Below, piece by piece: positions 8,442 through 16,840 of a stretch of 64,000 nt of DNA. A model generated the notes under the pieces. That model was not told the origin of the DNA and did no database searches. It worked only from the letters and a program-made list of their open reading frames with translations. Made by a program: the position numbers and the translations under genes. The stretch's first letter is position 1, and the number at the start of each line of letters is the position of its first letter. Source of the DNA: Actinomycetota bacterium (lineage in GTDB: Bacteria > Actinomycetota > Actinomycetes > Mycobacteriales > JACQDL01); assembly GCA_016201065.1 (NCBI GenBank), contig JACQDL010000041.1:116880-180879 (forward strand). Direction: 5' to 3'.

Positions 8442-10048
8442 GCGCAGCCGAGAGAACCCCACCCGACCAACGAGATCCCGAGGGGCCGATGAGAGCGGCG
8501 ATCTACAACCGGTTCTGGCACTCGATGGGGGGTGGGGAGCGGCACTCCGGCATGATCGCTCAGGTGTTGGCCGCCGACGGGGTGTCGGTCGACCTGATCG
8601 GGCACACCGCCGTCGATCTCGACGAGCTGTCCGCGCGGCTGGGCCTGGACCTGGCCAAGTGCACCCTACGGCTGGTGCCTGACCTCGGCGACGCGGAGCT
8701 CGCCCGGCTGTCGGCCGGCTACGACCTGTTCGTCAACGCGACCTACATGTCGCGGCTGCGCCCCAACGCGCCACACGCGGCCTACCTGTGCTTCTTCCCG
8801 ACGCCCTTCGACCACGACCTGCCGGCGTGGCGGAAGACGGCGATCCGGATGATCGGTTCCCGCCTGCCGGCCTCCGCCCAGAACCTGCACGTCCGCTTCG
8901 GCGCCGGCTGGTTTCCCCCCGAGGGGGGACGGCTGCGGCGCTGGACCTGGTCCAGCGGGGATGCCGTGCTCGCCATCGAGCCCGGACCGCGCCGGGTCCT
9001 GCTCGCCGATCTCGGCCGGGTCGGCCAGCCCGGTGAGGGCGCGATCACCGTGACCGACGAACACGGCACCGAGCTGGGGCGGTTCCGGGTGACGCCGCGC
9101 TTCCAGCAGGTTCGCCTCCCGCTCGCGGCCAGCGACACCGGGCACGAGCTGCACCTGCGCTCCGACTCGTTCGCACCGGGTGGTGGGGACTCCCGCACCC
9201 TCGGCGTCGCGGTGAGTCGGCTGCGCCTCACCGGCGGTCTCGGCGTCGGGGGACGGATCGCGCAGCGCTTCCCCTGGCTCCTGCGGGACCCCGCCGACCT
9301 GGCCTTTCTCGACGGTTACGACGTGGTGCTGGCCAACTCCGCCTACACCCGGTCCTGGGTCGACCAGCTGTGGCGGCGGCCGGCCGACATCCTCTACCCG
9401 CCCATCGACGTCGCCGACCTCCACCCGGCCGACCAGCGGGAGAAGGCGATCCTCACCGTCGGCCGGTTGTTCGCACCTGGCCTCGGGCACGCCAAGCGGC
9501 AGCTCGAGATGGTGCGGTTCTTCGGCACGATGGTGCGATCGGGTGCGTTGCCCGGGTGGACCCTGCACGTGGTCGGCGGCTGCGAGGACTCCCAGCTGCC
9601 GTATCTGCGGCAGGTCGAGCGGGCCGCCGCGGGGCTCCCGGTCCAGATCCACCCGAACGCGCCCCGCTCGACGGTGCACCGGTTGATGACGACGTCGTCG
9701 ATCTTCTGGTCGGCCACCGGGTACGGCGAGAACGAGACCCGGGCGCCGTGGACCCAGGAACACTTCGGCATGACCACGGCCGAGGCGATGGCGGGGGGGT
9801 GTGTCCCGGTGGTCATCGACCGCGCCGGCCAACGCGAGATCGTGCGGGACGGCGTCGATGGCTTCCGCTGGTCCACCGTCGAGGAGCTGGTCGGGCGTAC
9901 CCGCCAGGTCGCCGAGGACGGGTCGCTCCGGTCCACCCTGGCGGCCGCCGCGATCGCCCGCGCCCGGCAGTACTCCGACGAGGCCTTCGCCGAGCGCTGG
10001 CGGGAGCTCGCCGCCCAGCACCGGCTGCTGGTCACCGCGCCGAAATGA
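8438..10048 (+). CDS. GT4 glycosyltransferase with an internal beta-rich insertion
   Basis: Retaining glycosyltransferase of 536 residues adding a sugar to the growing glycan. The N-terminal Rossmann half starts AAIYNRFWHSMGGGERH, a glycine-rich nucleotide-sugar loop. The C-terminal half carries YPPIDV, TVGRLF and the E-x7-E style motif EHFGMTTAEAMAGGCVPVV. Residues about 152-265 (WTWSSGDAVLAIEPG through LGVAVSRLRL) interrupt the N-terminal half with a beta-sandwich-like segment, the second such insertion in consecutive genes. ATG 8438 overlaps the previous stop as ATGA, so I prefer it to ATG 8489. Confidence 0.88.
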   Translation: MSAAERTPPDQRDPEGPMRAAIYNRFWHSMGGGERHSGMIAQVLAADGVSVDLIGHTAVDLDELSARLGLDLAKCTLRLVPDLGDAELARLSAGYDLFVNATYMSRLRPNAPHAAYLCFFPTPFDHDLPAWRKTAIRMIGSRLPASAQNLHVRFGAGWFPPEGGRLRRWTWSSGDAVLAIEPGPRRVLLADLGRVGQPGEGAITVTDEHGTELGRFRVTPRFQQVRLPLAASDTGHELHLRSDSFAPGGGDSRTLGVAVSRLRLTGGLGVGGRIAQRFPWLLRDPADLAFLDGYDVVLANSAYTRSWVDQLWRRPADILYPPIDVADLHPADQREKAILTVGRLFAPGLGHAKRQLEMVRFFGTMVRSGALPGWTLHVVGGCEDSQLPYLRQVERAAAGLPVQIHPNAPRSTVHRLMTTSSIFWSATGYGENETRAPWTQEHFGMTTAEAMAGGCVPVVIDRAGQREIVRDGVDGFRWSTVEELVGRTRQVAEDGSLRSTLAAAAIARARQYSDEAFAERWRELAAQHRLLVTAPK

Positions 10049-11220
10049 GACCGCCCCGGGACGCGGCCGAGGTCGCGCCGGACGGCCAGACACCCGGCGC
10101 GGTGACCGGGCTGCGGGTCGGTATCGACGCCACCCCGCTGCTCGGGGCCCGGACCGGCGTCGGCAAGTACGTCGAGCACCTCACGAACGCGCTGATCGGC
10201 CGGCCCGGGCTCGCGGAGCTGCGGGCCACCGCGTTCACCTGGCGGGGCCAGCACGAACTGCGGGAGTCCGTGCCCGCCGGGGCCTCGGTGGCCGGGCGGC
10301 GGGCGCCGGCCCGCGGCCTGCAGGAAGCCTGGGCGCGTCAGGAGTTCCCACCGGTCGAGCTGCTGACCGGCGACGTCGATGTCTTCCACGGCACCAACTT
10401 CGTGCTCCCACCGCTGCGCCGCTCGGCCGGCGTGGTGACCGTGCACGACCTGGCCTACCTGCGCCTGCCGGAAACGGTGCACGCGGCCTCGCTGCGGTAC
10501 CGGGAGCTCGTGCCGCGGTCGCTGCGCCGGGCCACCCTCGTGCTCACGCCGACCCGGGCGGTGGGTGAGGAGATCATCGACGCCTACCATCTCGGGGCCG
10601 ACCGGGTGGTGGTCACCCCGTTGGGGGTGCACCAGCGGTGGTTCGCGGTCTCACCACCCGATCCGGGCTGGCTCGACGCGCGTGGCCTGCCGCCGCAGTA
10701 CCTCCTGGCGGTCGGCACCCTGGAGCCGCGCAAGGGGCTCGACGTGCTGATCACCGCCTACCGGCGCCTGCTGGCCGAGGAGCCGGAAGTGCCACCGCTG
10801 GTGCTCGTCGGCGGCTCCGGTTGGGGGGAGCGCCCCGACGTCGCGGCGGTGCCGGCCGGCCGGGTCGTGTTGCCGGGCTACCTCACCGACGACGACCTGA
10901 CCCGGGTGGTGGCCGGCGCCCGGTTGCTCGCGTTCCCCTCGCGGTACGAAGGGTTCGGGCTTCCGCCGCTGGAGGCGATGGCGGCCGGCGTGCCGGTCGT
11001 CGCCAGCGACCTGCCGGCGGTCCGGGAGGCCACCAGCGGCCTGGTCCGGCTGGTGCCGCCGAACGATCCCGACGCGCTCGCCGCGGCGCTGGCGACCGAG
11101 CTGCACGACATGCCGGACCCGGGGCGTACCGAGGCGGCGCGGGCGCACGCGGCGACCCAGACCTGGCAACGGTGCGCCGAGCTGACCATGCAGGCCTACC
11201 GGACGGCCGCACGCGGATGA
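10045..11220 (+). CDS. GT4 glycosyltransferase, mannosyltransferase-like
   Basis: Last complete gene of the export operon: a 391-residue GT-B enzyme. It starts its core with LRVGIDATPLLGARTGVGKY, typical of mannosyl/rhamnosyl GT4 enzymes. Later come VFHGTNFVLP, VTVHDLAYLRLP, VTPLGV, YLLAVGTLEPRKGLDVL and the sugar-nucleotide motif PSRYEGFGLPPLEAMAAGVPVV. ATG 10045 overlaps the previous stop as ATGA. Directly after the stop there is only a methyltransferase fragment, so this operon appears truncated at its 3' end. Family is firm; donor and linkage are not. Confidence 0.92.
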   Translation: MRPPRDAAEVAPDGQTPGAVTGLRVGIDATPLLGARTGVGKYVEHLTNALIGRPGLAELRATAFTWRGQHELRESVPAGASVAGRRAPARGLQEAWARQEFPPVELLTGDVDVFHGTNFVLPPLRRSAGVVTVHDLAYLRLPETVHAASLRYRELVPRSLRRATLVLTPTRAVGEEIIDAYHLGADRVVVTPLGVHQRWFAVSPPDPGWLDARGLPPQYLLAVGTLEPRKGLDVLITAYRRLLAEEPEVPPLVLVGGSGWGERPDVAAVPAGRVVLPGYLTDDDLTRVVAGARLLAFPSRYEGFGLPPLEAMAAGVPVVASDLPAVREATSGLVRLVPPNDPDALAAALATELHDMPDPGRTEAARAHAATQTWQRCAELTMQAYRTAARG

Positions 11221-11649
11221 CCGGGCGCGGACGCCAGCGGTGGACCGCGCTGCCGCATCGCGGCCGGCCGGGAGAGGACCTGCGGGTACGTCCCTGGCGG
11301 GCGGATGTTCCTCCAGGTGCCCATGCCCCAGGGACGGACCGCACCGCCCACCACTCCCGAGTACCACAGTGACGACACGCTCGTGTACTGGCGGTTCGGC
11401 TGGGACCTGCGTGACCAGTTGGAGAGTGCCGGGTTCACGGTGTCCGCGCTGGTCACCGCGTCGCTGCGGGATCGGGTCGCGGCCGGCGAGCTCAGCACCG
11501 GCTACGACGGCCCGGACTGCGACGAGGTCGACCTCCTCTCGCACGCCGACCCGACCACGTTGACGGCGGTGGCCTCGGTCCAGCAGGCGCAGCGCTTCGG
11601 CTTCCGTCCCGACTTCCAGTTCATCACGTGGGACGCGACGAAGGCCTGA
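11221..11649 (+). pseudogene. C-terminal remnant of a SAM-dependent methyltransferase
   Basis: The frame that follows the GT4 stop is open but has no plausible start before ATG 11305. From about 11290 it reads VPGGRMFLQVPMP, the post-core strand seen in class I methyltransferases (PGGRLFLQVP type). It then reads DDTLVYWRFGWDLRDQLESAGF, the usual C-terminal helix region of that family, and ends at 11649. Everything that should bind SAM is missing. I read this as a gene that lost its N-terminal two-thirds when the sequence was joined to the GT4 stop. An expressed 114-residue protein from ATG 11305 cannot be excluded, but it would lack a catalytic site. Confidence 0.7.
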
Positions 11650-11694
11650 GCCACCCCGGCCAGCCCGACGTGGCGCCACCCGACACGTGGCACC

Positions 11695-12663
11695 TCAGCC
11701 GGCGCGCAGCGCCTCGCCCACGGTGCGAAACGCCGTACGCAGGCCGTCGCGCCACCCCGGCAACATCGGCAACCCGGCGTCCCGCCACGCCGCGCCGGAG
11801 AGCACCGAGTACGCCGGCCGGGGGGCCGGGCGCGGGGACCGGTCACTGGTGGTGGGTCGGACCCGGTCCGGGTCCGCGCCGAGCTCGGCGAACACCGCAC
11901 GGGCCAGCCCGTACCAGGTCGTCTCGCCCGCGCTCGTGCAGTGGTAGATCCCGGCGGCGGCGTCGCTCGCGGCCAGCGCGAGCAGCCCGCGGGCCAGCTC
12001 CGCCGACCAGGTCGGCGAGCCCCGCTGGTCGTCGACCACGTCCACGGTCTCCCGCTCGCGCTCCAGGCGGGCCATGGTCTTGACGAAGTTCCCGCCGGTG
12101 GCGCCGTAGACCCACGCGGTGCGAACCACCCACGACCGCGGGCAGAGCTCCCGCACCGCCCGCTCGCCGGCGAGCTTCGTCTCGCCGTACACCCCGGCCG
12201 GGGCGGTGGGCGCGGTCACCTCGTACGGCGTGCTCGCGTCCCCGGCGAAGACATAGTCGGTGGACACCTGCACCAGCCACGCGCCGTGCCGGGCGCAGGA
12301 GCGGGCCAGGTTCGCCGGGCCGGTCGCGTTGACCGCGTACGCCCGGTCCCGGTCGGTCTCGGCGGCGTCCACGGCGGTGTACGCCGCCGTGTTGACGACG
12401 ACCAGCCGCGCCGACCCGGTCCGGTGGGCGGCCCAGCCGCCCACCACCTGGTCGGTCTGGTCAGCGTCGGCGATGTCCAGCTCCGCCCGGGTCACGCCGA
12501 GCACCTCGCACCAGCCAGCCGCGACCCCGAGCACGTCGCTGCCGAGCTGGCCACCCGCTCCGGTGACCAGCACCGCGGGCCCGGTCACCGCGGGCCCGGT
12601 CACCGCGGGCCCGGTCACCGCGGGCCCGGTCACCGCGGGCCCGGTCACCGCGGGCCCGGTCAC
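11695..12663 (-). CDS. rmlD: dTDP-4-dehydrorhamnose reductase
   Basis: Last step of dTDP-L-rhamnose synthesis, supplying a donor for cell-envelope glycans. The NADP-binding motif VLVTGAGGQLGSDV is followed by STDYVF, the catalytic YGETKLAGE (Tyr-x3-Lys), RTAWVYG and RGSPTW, all typical of RmlD. The body is about 290 residues. The start is uncertain: seven in-frame GTG codons lie 15 bases apart (12663 back to 12573) because a repeat encodes Val-Thr-Gly-Pro-Ala units, and homologues begin near the last of these. I give the longest version (322 aa); GTG 12573 gives the canonical N-terminus. A CRP-type palindrome lies just upstream. Confidence 0.93.
   Translation of the reverse strand: MTGPAVTGPAVTGPAVTGPAVTGPAVTGPAVLVTGAGGQLGSDVLGVAAGWCEVLGVTRAELDIADADQTDQVVGGWAAHRTGSARLVVVNTAAYTAVDAAETDRDRAYAVNATGPANLARSCARHGAWLVQVSTDYVFAGDASTPYEVTAPTAPAGVYGETKLAGERAVRELCPRSWVVRTAWVYGATGGNFVKTMARLERERETVDVVDDQRGSPTWSAELARGLLALAASDAAAGIYHCTSAGETTWYGLARAVFAELGADPDRVRPTTSDRSPRPAPRPAYSVLSGAAWRDAGLPMLPGWRDGLRTAFRTVGEALRAG
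12571..12660. repeat. 15-bp perfect tandem repeat, six copies, at the rmlD start
   Basis: Six perfect copies of caccgcgggcccggt, plus cac of a seventh. On the minus strand each unit reads GTG-ACC-GGG-CCC-GCG in the rmlD frame, so every copy offers a GTG start and adds five residues (VTGPA). The copies contain the GGGCCC core also seen in the 1691-1775 repeat. Confidence 0.97.
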
Positions 12664-12665
12664 AG

Positions 12666-12681
12666 TGTGATCGCGATCACA
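12666..12681. promoter_or_regulatory. Perfect 16-bp CRP/GlxR-type operator palindrome
   Basis: TGTGATCGCGATCACA is a perfect inverted repeat with TGTGA-N6-TCACA spacing, the consensus of CRP-family regulators. It lies 3 bp upstream of the first rmlD GTG and about 257 bp before the divergent LCP gene. It could control either, or act on rmlD by blocking transcription at the start. Confidence 0.75.
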
Positions 12682-12861
12682 GGACGCTCTTCTCCTTCGG
12701 TACGACTCCTTCGGCGCGGCACCGTCAGCGGGACGCCACGGCTGGGGAGTCTCGCACATCGGGTGCCGGCGCGGACCGGTCGCTGCGAGGCGCTGCCGGG
12801 GCGAGCGGGGCTCGTGAGGAACGATGTCACCCGGTGAAACCCGTCTCGGCCATCGCGCGTC

Positions 12862-12871
12862 CACAATTGTG
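12862..12871. promoter_or_regulatory. 10-bp palindrome in the rmlD-LCP spacer
   Basis: CACAATTGTG is a perfect, locally AT-rich palindrome 67 bp upstream of the LCP start in otherwise GC-rich sequence. A regulator site is possible; no family is assigned. Confidence 0.35.
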
Positions 12872-12937
12872 AAGCCGGCCCGCAACGGGGTCTTGGCATG
12901 ATCACATCGACCGCCGACACCGGAAGGTGCCCGAACC

Positions 12938-14521
12938 GTGACCGAACCGAGGGACTCACGCCGGATGGGTCCGGGGGTGCCGCTGCCGCCGAGTCTCGAC
13001 CCGCGGCGCGGCGCCGGCTCCGGGCGGGCCGGCTCCCGGAGGGCGGGCGGCGGACCGTCCGGACGTCGCACGACCCGATCGGGTACGGCGGGGCGGGCAC
13101 CAGGACGGCGGGCGAGCACCGGCCGGGTCCGGCTGGTGGGCCGGGTCGCGGCCGGCCTGCTCTCCGCCGCGGTGCTGATCGCCGGCGGCTGGCTGTGGAC
13201 CATCGTCCGGGTCTTCGACGCCACGGTGCACCGGGTCGAGGTGATCTCCGCCGACTCCGGACCCGACATCGATGGCAGCGACCTGAACATCCTGCTGGTC
13301 GGCAACGACTCGCGGGGCGGGCTGACCGCCGGGGAGCTCGCGGACGTCGGCACCCAGGCCGACGCCGGCTTCAACACCGACACGATCCTGCTCGTGCACG
13401 TCCCGGCGAACGGGACCCGAGCGACCGCCGTGTCGTTCTCCCGCGACCTCAGCGTCTACATCCCGGTCCTGGGGCGGGAAGGAAAGATCAACTCCGCGTA
13501 CGCCAACGGTGCCTGTCCCAACAACGCCTGCGCCTCCGTGCTCACCCCGGCACAGCAGCGGGCTGGCACCAAGTCCCTGATCGACACCGTCAGCCGGTTC
13601 TCCGGACTGCGCATCGACCACTACGTCGAGGTCGGCCTCTACGGCTTCTACAGCATCACCAAGGCGCTCGGCGGGATCGAGGTCTGCCTGCTGCACCCCG
13701 CGGTCGACCGGTACTCGGCCATCGACCTGCCGGCCGGCCGGCAGACCATCTCGGGCAAGCAGGCGCTTGCCTTCGTCCGGCAGCGGCACGGACTGCCGAA
13801 CGGGGCGTACTCCCGCATCCAGCGGCAGCAGTACTTCCTCGCGTCGGTCTTCCGCAAGCTCACCTCGGCCGGTGTGCTGGTCGACCCGCTCAAGCAGCTC
13901 GCGCTGGTCAGGGCCGTCGGCAGCTCGCTGACGATGGACGCCGGGCTGGACCCGCTGGAGCTGGCCCGCCAGTTGCAGCACCTCACCGCCGGTAACCTGC
14001 AGTTCCTCACCGTGCCGGTCACCGGCACCGGGCAGAATGCCGCAGGGCAGGCCGTGGACCTCACCGACAGCGCGGCGCTGCCGGCGTTCTGGGACAAGGT
14101 GCTCGGCAGGTCGGCACCGGCCGCGTCCGCCAGCCCCGCGGTCCCACGGACGCAGGTTTCGGTGACCGTACGCAACGGCACCGGCCGGGTCGGCCTCGCC
14201 ACCCAGACCGCGACCGAGCTGCAGCAGCTCGGCTTCACCGTGCCGAGCACGGGAAACTCGGAACACCGGACGGGCACGGTGATCGAGTACGGCGCCGGCC
14301 AGGAACCGGCCGCCCGGACCGTCGCCGCGGTCATCCCGGGAGCCCAGCTCAGGGCCGGTGGGGGCGGCGGGGTCACCCTGATCCTCGGCAGCGACTTCGC
14401 CGGCCTGCGCACCGGCGCCGGATCGCCGCCGGCCGGTCCGACGGCGCCGGCCGGCGGCGGCGGGACCGGCTCGATCACGCCACCCCCCCGGACCGCAGCC
14501 CAGACCGACTGCATCGACTGA
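12938..14521 (+). CDS. LytR-CpsA-Psr family cell-wall glycopolymer ligase
   Basis: Expected to transfer lipid-linked glycans onto peptidoglycan outside the membrane. Of 527 residues, the first 65 are Arg/Gly-rich and cytoplasmic. One membrane segment spans about 68-92. The LCP domain starts at NILLVGNDSRGG (about 118) and contains FNTDTILLVHV, SFSRDLSVYIP with its catalytic Arg/Asp, and KQALAFVRQRHG. A proline/glycine linker leads to a LytR_C-type domain (about 405-490, TQVSVTVRNGTG). It is divergent from rmlD, the same arrangement as Rv3266c/Rv3267. The GTG start follows AAGGTG. It probably anchors the polysaccharide exported by the upstream operon. Confidence 0.92.
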   Translation: MTEPRDSRRMGPGVPLPPSLDPRRGAGSGRAGSRRAGGGPSGRRTTRSGTAGRAPGRRASTGRVRLVGRVAAGLLSAAVLIAGGWLWTIVRVFDATVHRVEVISADSGPDIDGSDLNILLVGNDSRGGLTAGELADVGTQADAGFNTDTILLVHVPANGTRATAVSFSRDLSVYIPVLGREGKINSAYANGACPNNACASVLTPAQQRAGTKSLIDTVSRFSGLRIDHYVEVGLYGFYSITKALGGIEVCLLHPAVDRYSAIDLPAGRQTISGKQALAFVRQRHGLPNGAYSRIQRQQYFLASVFRKLTSAGVLVDPLKQLALVRAVGSSLTMDAGLDPLELARQLQHLTAGNLQFLTVPVTGTGQNAAGQAVDLTDSAALPAFWDKVLGRSAPAASASPAVPRTQVSVTVRNGTGRVGLATQTATELQQLGFTVPSTGNSEHRTGTVIEYGAGQEPAARTVAAVIPGAQLRAGGGGGVTLILGSDFAGLRTGAGSPPAGPTAPAGGGGTGSITPPPRTAAQTDCID

Positions 14522-14558
14522 CCAGCGGGCGTGATCCGGTCGCCGTCTGCGATGATCG

Positions 14559-15314
14559 ATGGCTATGGCGGCCACTGACCAGCTCCTCCGGGACGCGCTC
14601 GCCCGCGACCCGGCGCGCCCACTGCTGACCTACTACGACGACACCACCGGCGAGCGGGCCGAGCTGTCGGCCACGACGCTGGCGAACTGGGTCGCCAAGA
14701 CCGCGAACCTGCTCGTTGACGAGCTGGCGCTGGAGCCCGGCGACCGGGTCGCCGTGGTGCTTCCCGCCCACTGGCAGACCGCCGCCGTGCTGCTCGCGAC
14801 GTGGGCAGCGGGCGGGGTGGCAACCATCCACCCGGACGGCGCGGCGGTGGCGTTCACCGACGTGCCGAGCCTGGAACGGGTCCGCGCCAGGCGTCCGGTG
14901 GAGCTGGTCGCGCTCTCGCTGGCCCCGCTCGGTCACGGCCTGGCCAGCCCGCAGCCGGGCGCGCTCGACTACGCAGCCTCGGTGCGGGCGCACGGCGACC
15001 GGTTCGCCTCGTCGGTGCCCGACGACGCGCCAGCCGTCGACGACGATGGCCGCCTGCTGTCCGGTGCGGCGCTGCACGCCGAGTCCCGGCGGCGGGCCAG
15101 CGAGTTGGGGCTGCACGTGCTGGACCGGGTGCTGTCCACCCTCCCCTGGCGGGACCCGGCCGACTGGGTCGACGGCCTGCTCGCGCCGCTGGCCGGCGGC
15201 GCCTCGCTCGTACTGTGCGCGCATCCGCACCGGGAGGAGCTGGGGCACCGAGCCGAGGCGGAGCAGGTCACGGCCACTCAGGGCATCCATCTCACCGGGG
15301 TTCGGTCACTGTGA
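14559..15314 (+). CDS. TIGR03089 family protein
   Basis: Actinobacteria-specific 251-residue protein of unknown function. It resembles the N-terminal part of AMP-dependent synthetases (TYYDDTTGERAELSATTLANWVAKTANLL; GDRVAVVLPAHWQTAAVLLATWAAGGV), but the adenylation core motifs are absent. It therefore looks like a degenerate ANL-fold domain. It sits directly after the LCP gene, as Rv3268 does in M. tuberculosis. ATG 14559 and ATG 14565 are both possible and no SD separates them. A role linked to envelope or acyl metabolism is only suggested by position. Confidence 0.85.
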   Translation: MAMAATDQLLRDALARDPARPLLTYYDDTTGERAELSATTLANWVAKTANLLVDELALEPGDRVAVVLPAHWQTAAVLLATWAAGGVATIHPDGAAVAFTDVPSLERVRARRPVELVALSLAPLGHGLASPQPGALDYAASVRAHGDRFASSVPDDAPAVDDDGRLLSGAALHAESRRRASELGLHVLDRVLSTLPWRDPADWVDGLLAPLAGGASLVLCAHPHREELGHRAEAEQVTATQGIHLTGVRSL

Positions 15315-15401
15315 GCGATCACTGCCTCGTTCCCGACCGGGTGAACCACAACTCGCTAGAGTCGCTGGCAGGGTCGTGATCGACTCATCTCTGGAGGCGC
15401 G

Positions 15402-16172
15402 ATGGACAAGGTCGTTCCAAGCGCGGCCGACGCCGTCCGCGACATCCCCGACGGGGCGTCGCTGGCGGTCGGGGGGTTCGGGCTGTGCGGCATCCCACAC
15501 GTACTGATCAAGGCGTTGCTCGATGCCGGGACCACCGATCTGGCGACGGTGTCGAACAACTGCGGCGTGGATGGCTGGGGTCTCGGCATGCTGCTGGCCG
15601 CCGGGCGGATCAGGCGCACGACCGGCTCCTACGTGGGGGAGAACCGCGAGTTCGCGCGGCAGTACCTCGCCGGCGAGCTCGAGGTCGAGCTGGTCCCGCA
15701 GGGCACCCTGGCCGAACGGCTGCGGGCGGGCGGCTCTGGCATCGCCGCCTTCTACACCCCGGCCGGGGTCGGCACCCAGGTCGCCGACGGCGGGTTGCCG
15801 CTGCGGTACGCCGCCGACGGATCGGTCGCGCTGGCCAGCGAACCGAAGGAGACCCGCCGCTTCGGCGACCGGGACTACGTGCTGGAGCACGGCATCGTCT
15901 GCGATTTCGCGCTGGTCCGCGCCGCCGTCGGGGATCGGCACGGCAACCTCGTCTTCCGGGACTCCGCGCGCAACTTCAACCCGCTGTGCGCGATGGCGGG
16001 CACGGTCACCCTCGCCGAGGTGGAGGAGCTGGTCGAGCCGGGCGAGCTACGGCCGGAGGAGATCCACACGCCGGGGGTGTTCGTGCAGCGCGTGATCGGC
16101 CCGGTCGGCGTCGACGGCAAGCGGATCGAACGGCGGACCGTCCGTCCGAGGACGACGCAGGGAGGCAACTGA
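15402..16172 (+). CDS. scoA: 3-oxoacid CoA-transferase subunit A
   Basis: Alpha subunit of a succinyl-CoA:3-ketoacid CoA-transferase, which activates acetoacetate with CoA from succinyl-CoA. The 256 residues show the family's opening [23 protein letters not shown], then [19 protein letters not shown] and [15 protein letters not shown] lies before ATG 15402. The stop overlaps the scoB start as TGATG, so the heterodimer is made in equal amounts. Together with the carboxylase, mutase and dehydrogenase genes in this window it points to active short-chain acyl-CoA turnover. Confidence 0.95.
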   Translation: MDKVVPSAADAVRDIPDGASLAVGGFGLCGIPHVLIKALLDAGTTDLATVSNNCGVDGWGLGMLLAAGRIRRTTGSYVGENREFARQYLAGELEVELVPQGTLAERLRAGGSGIAAFYTPAGVGTQVADGGLPLRYAADGSVALASEPKETRRFGDRDYVLEHGIVCDFALVRAAVGDRHGNLVFRDSARNFNPLCAMAGTVTLAEVEELVEPGELRPEEIHTPGVFVQRVIGPVGVDGKRIERRTVRPRTTQGGN

Positions 16173-16840
16173 TGCCACTGACCCGCACCCAGCTCGCCGC
16201 CCGTGCCGCGCTGGAGCTGCGCGACGGCCAGTACGTCAACCTCGGCATCGGCCTGCCGACCCTGGTACCCAACTACGTGCCCGACGGGATCACCGTCGTG
16301 CTGCAGAGCGAGAACGGCATCCTCGGCGTCGGCCCCTACCCGTACGAGGGCGAGGAGAGCCCCGACCTGATCAACGCCGGGAAGGAGACGGTGACCCTGC
16401 TGCCGGGGGCCTCCTTCTTCGACTCGGCGACATCCTTCGCGATGATCCGCGGCGGGCACATCGACGTCGCGATCCTCGGTGCCATGCAGGTCGCCGCGAA
16501 CGGCGACCTGGCCAACTGGATGATCCCCGGCAAGATGGTCAAGGGGATGGGTGGCGCGATGGACCTGGTGCATGGCGCGAAGAGGGTGGTCGTGCTGATG
16601 GAGCACGTCGCCCGGGACGGCTCCCACAAGATCGTCGCGGAGTGCACCCTGCCCTACACCGGGCGCGGGGTGGTGCACCGGATCATCACCGATCACGCGG
16701 TGCTCGACGTCGGCGTCGAGGGGCTGGTGCTGCGCGAGCGGGCGCCCGACGTCACCGTCGCCGAGATCCGGGAACGCACCGGGCCACCGGTGCACGTGCC
16801 GGCGGAGCCAGCGATCATGCCGGTGGCGGCCGGCGGATGA
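16172..16840 (+). CDS. scoB: 3-oxoacid CoA-transferase subunit B
   Basis: Beta subunit carrying the catalytic glutamate that forms the glutamyl-CoA thioester, in [13 protein letters not shown]. The 222 residues also show [30 protein letters not shown] and [18 protein letters not shown], all standard for the SCOT beta subunit. The start overlaps the scoA stop and the stop overlaps the start of the DUF1028 gene as ATGA, making a three-gene unit. Confidence 0.96.
   Translation: MPLTRTQLAARAALELRDGQYVNLGIGLPTLVPNYVPDGITVVLQSENGILGVGPYPYEGEESPDLINAGKETVTLLPGASFFDSATSFAMIRGGHIDVAILGAMQVAANGDLANWMIPGKMVKGMGGAMDLVHGAKRVVVLMEHVARDGSHKIVAECTLPYTGRGVVHRIITDHAVLDVGVEGLVLRERAPDVTVAEIRERTGPPVHVPAEPAIMPVAAGG

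Noticed and set aside
11240..11563. 107-residue plus-strand frame over the methyltransferase remnant
   Set aside because: The alternative frame carries recognisable methyltransferase motifs; this one is low-complexity.
12571..12660. Possible CRISPR-like array
   Set aside because: Units are directly adjacent with no spacers and lie inside the rmlD coding frame. The 1691 repeat was rejected for the same reason.
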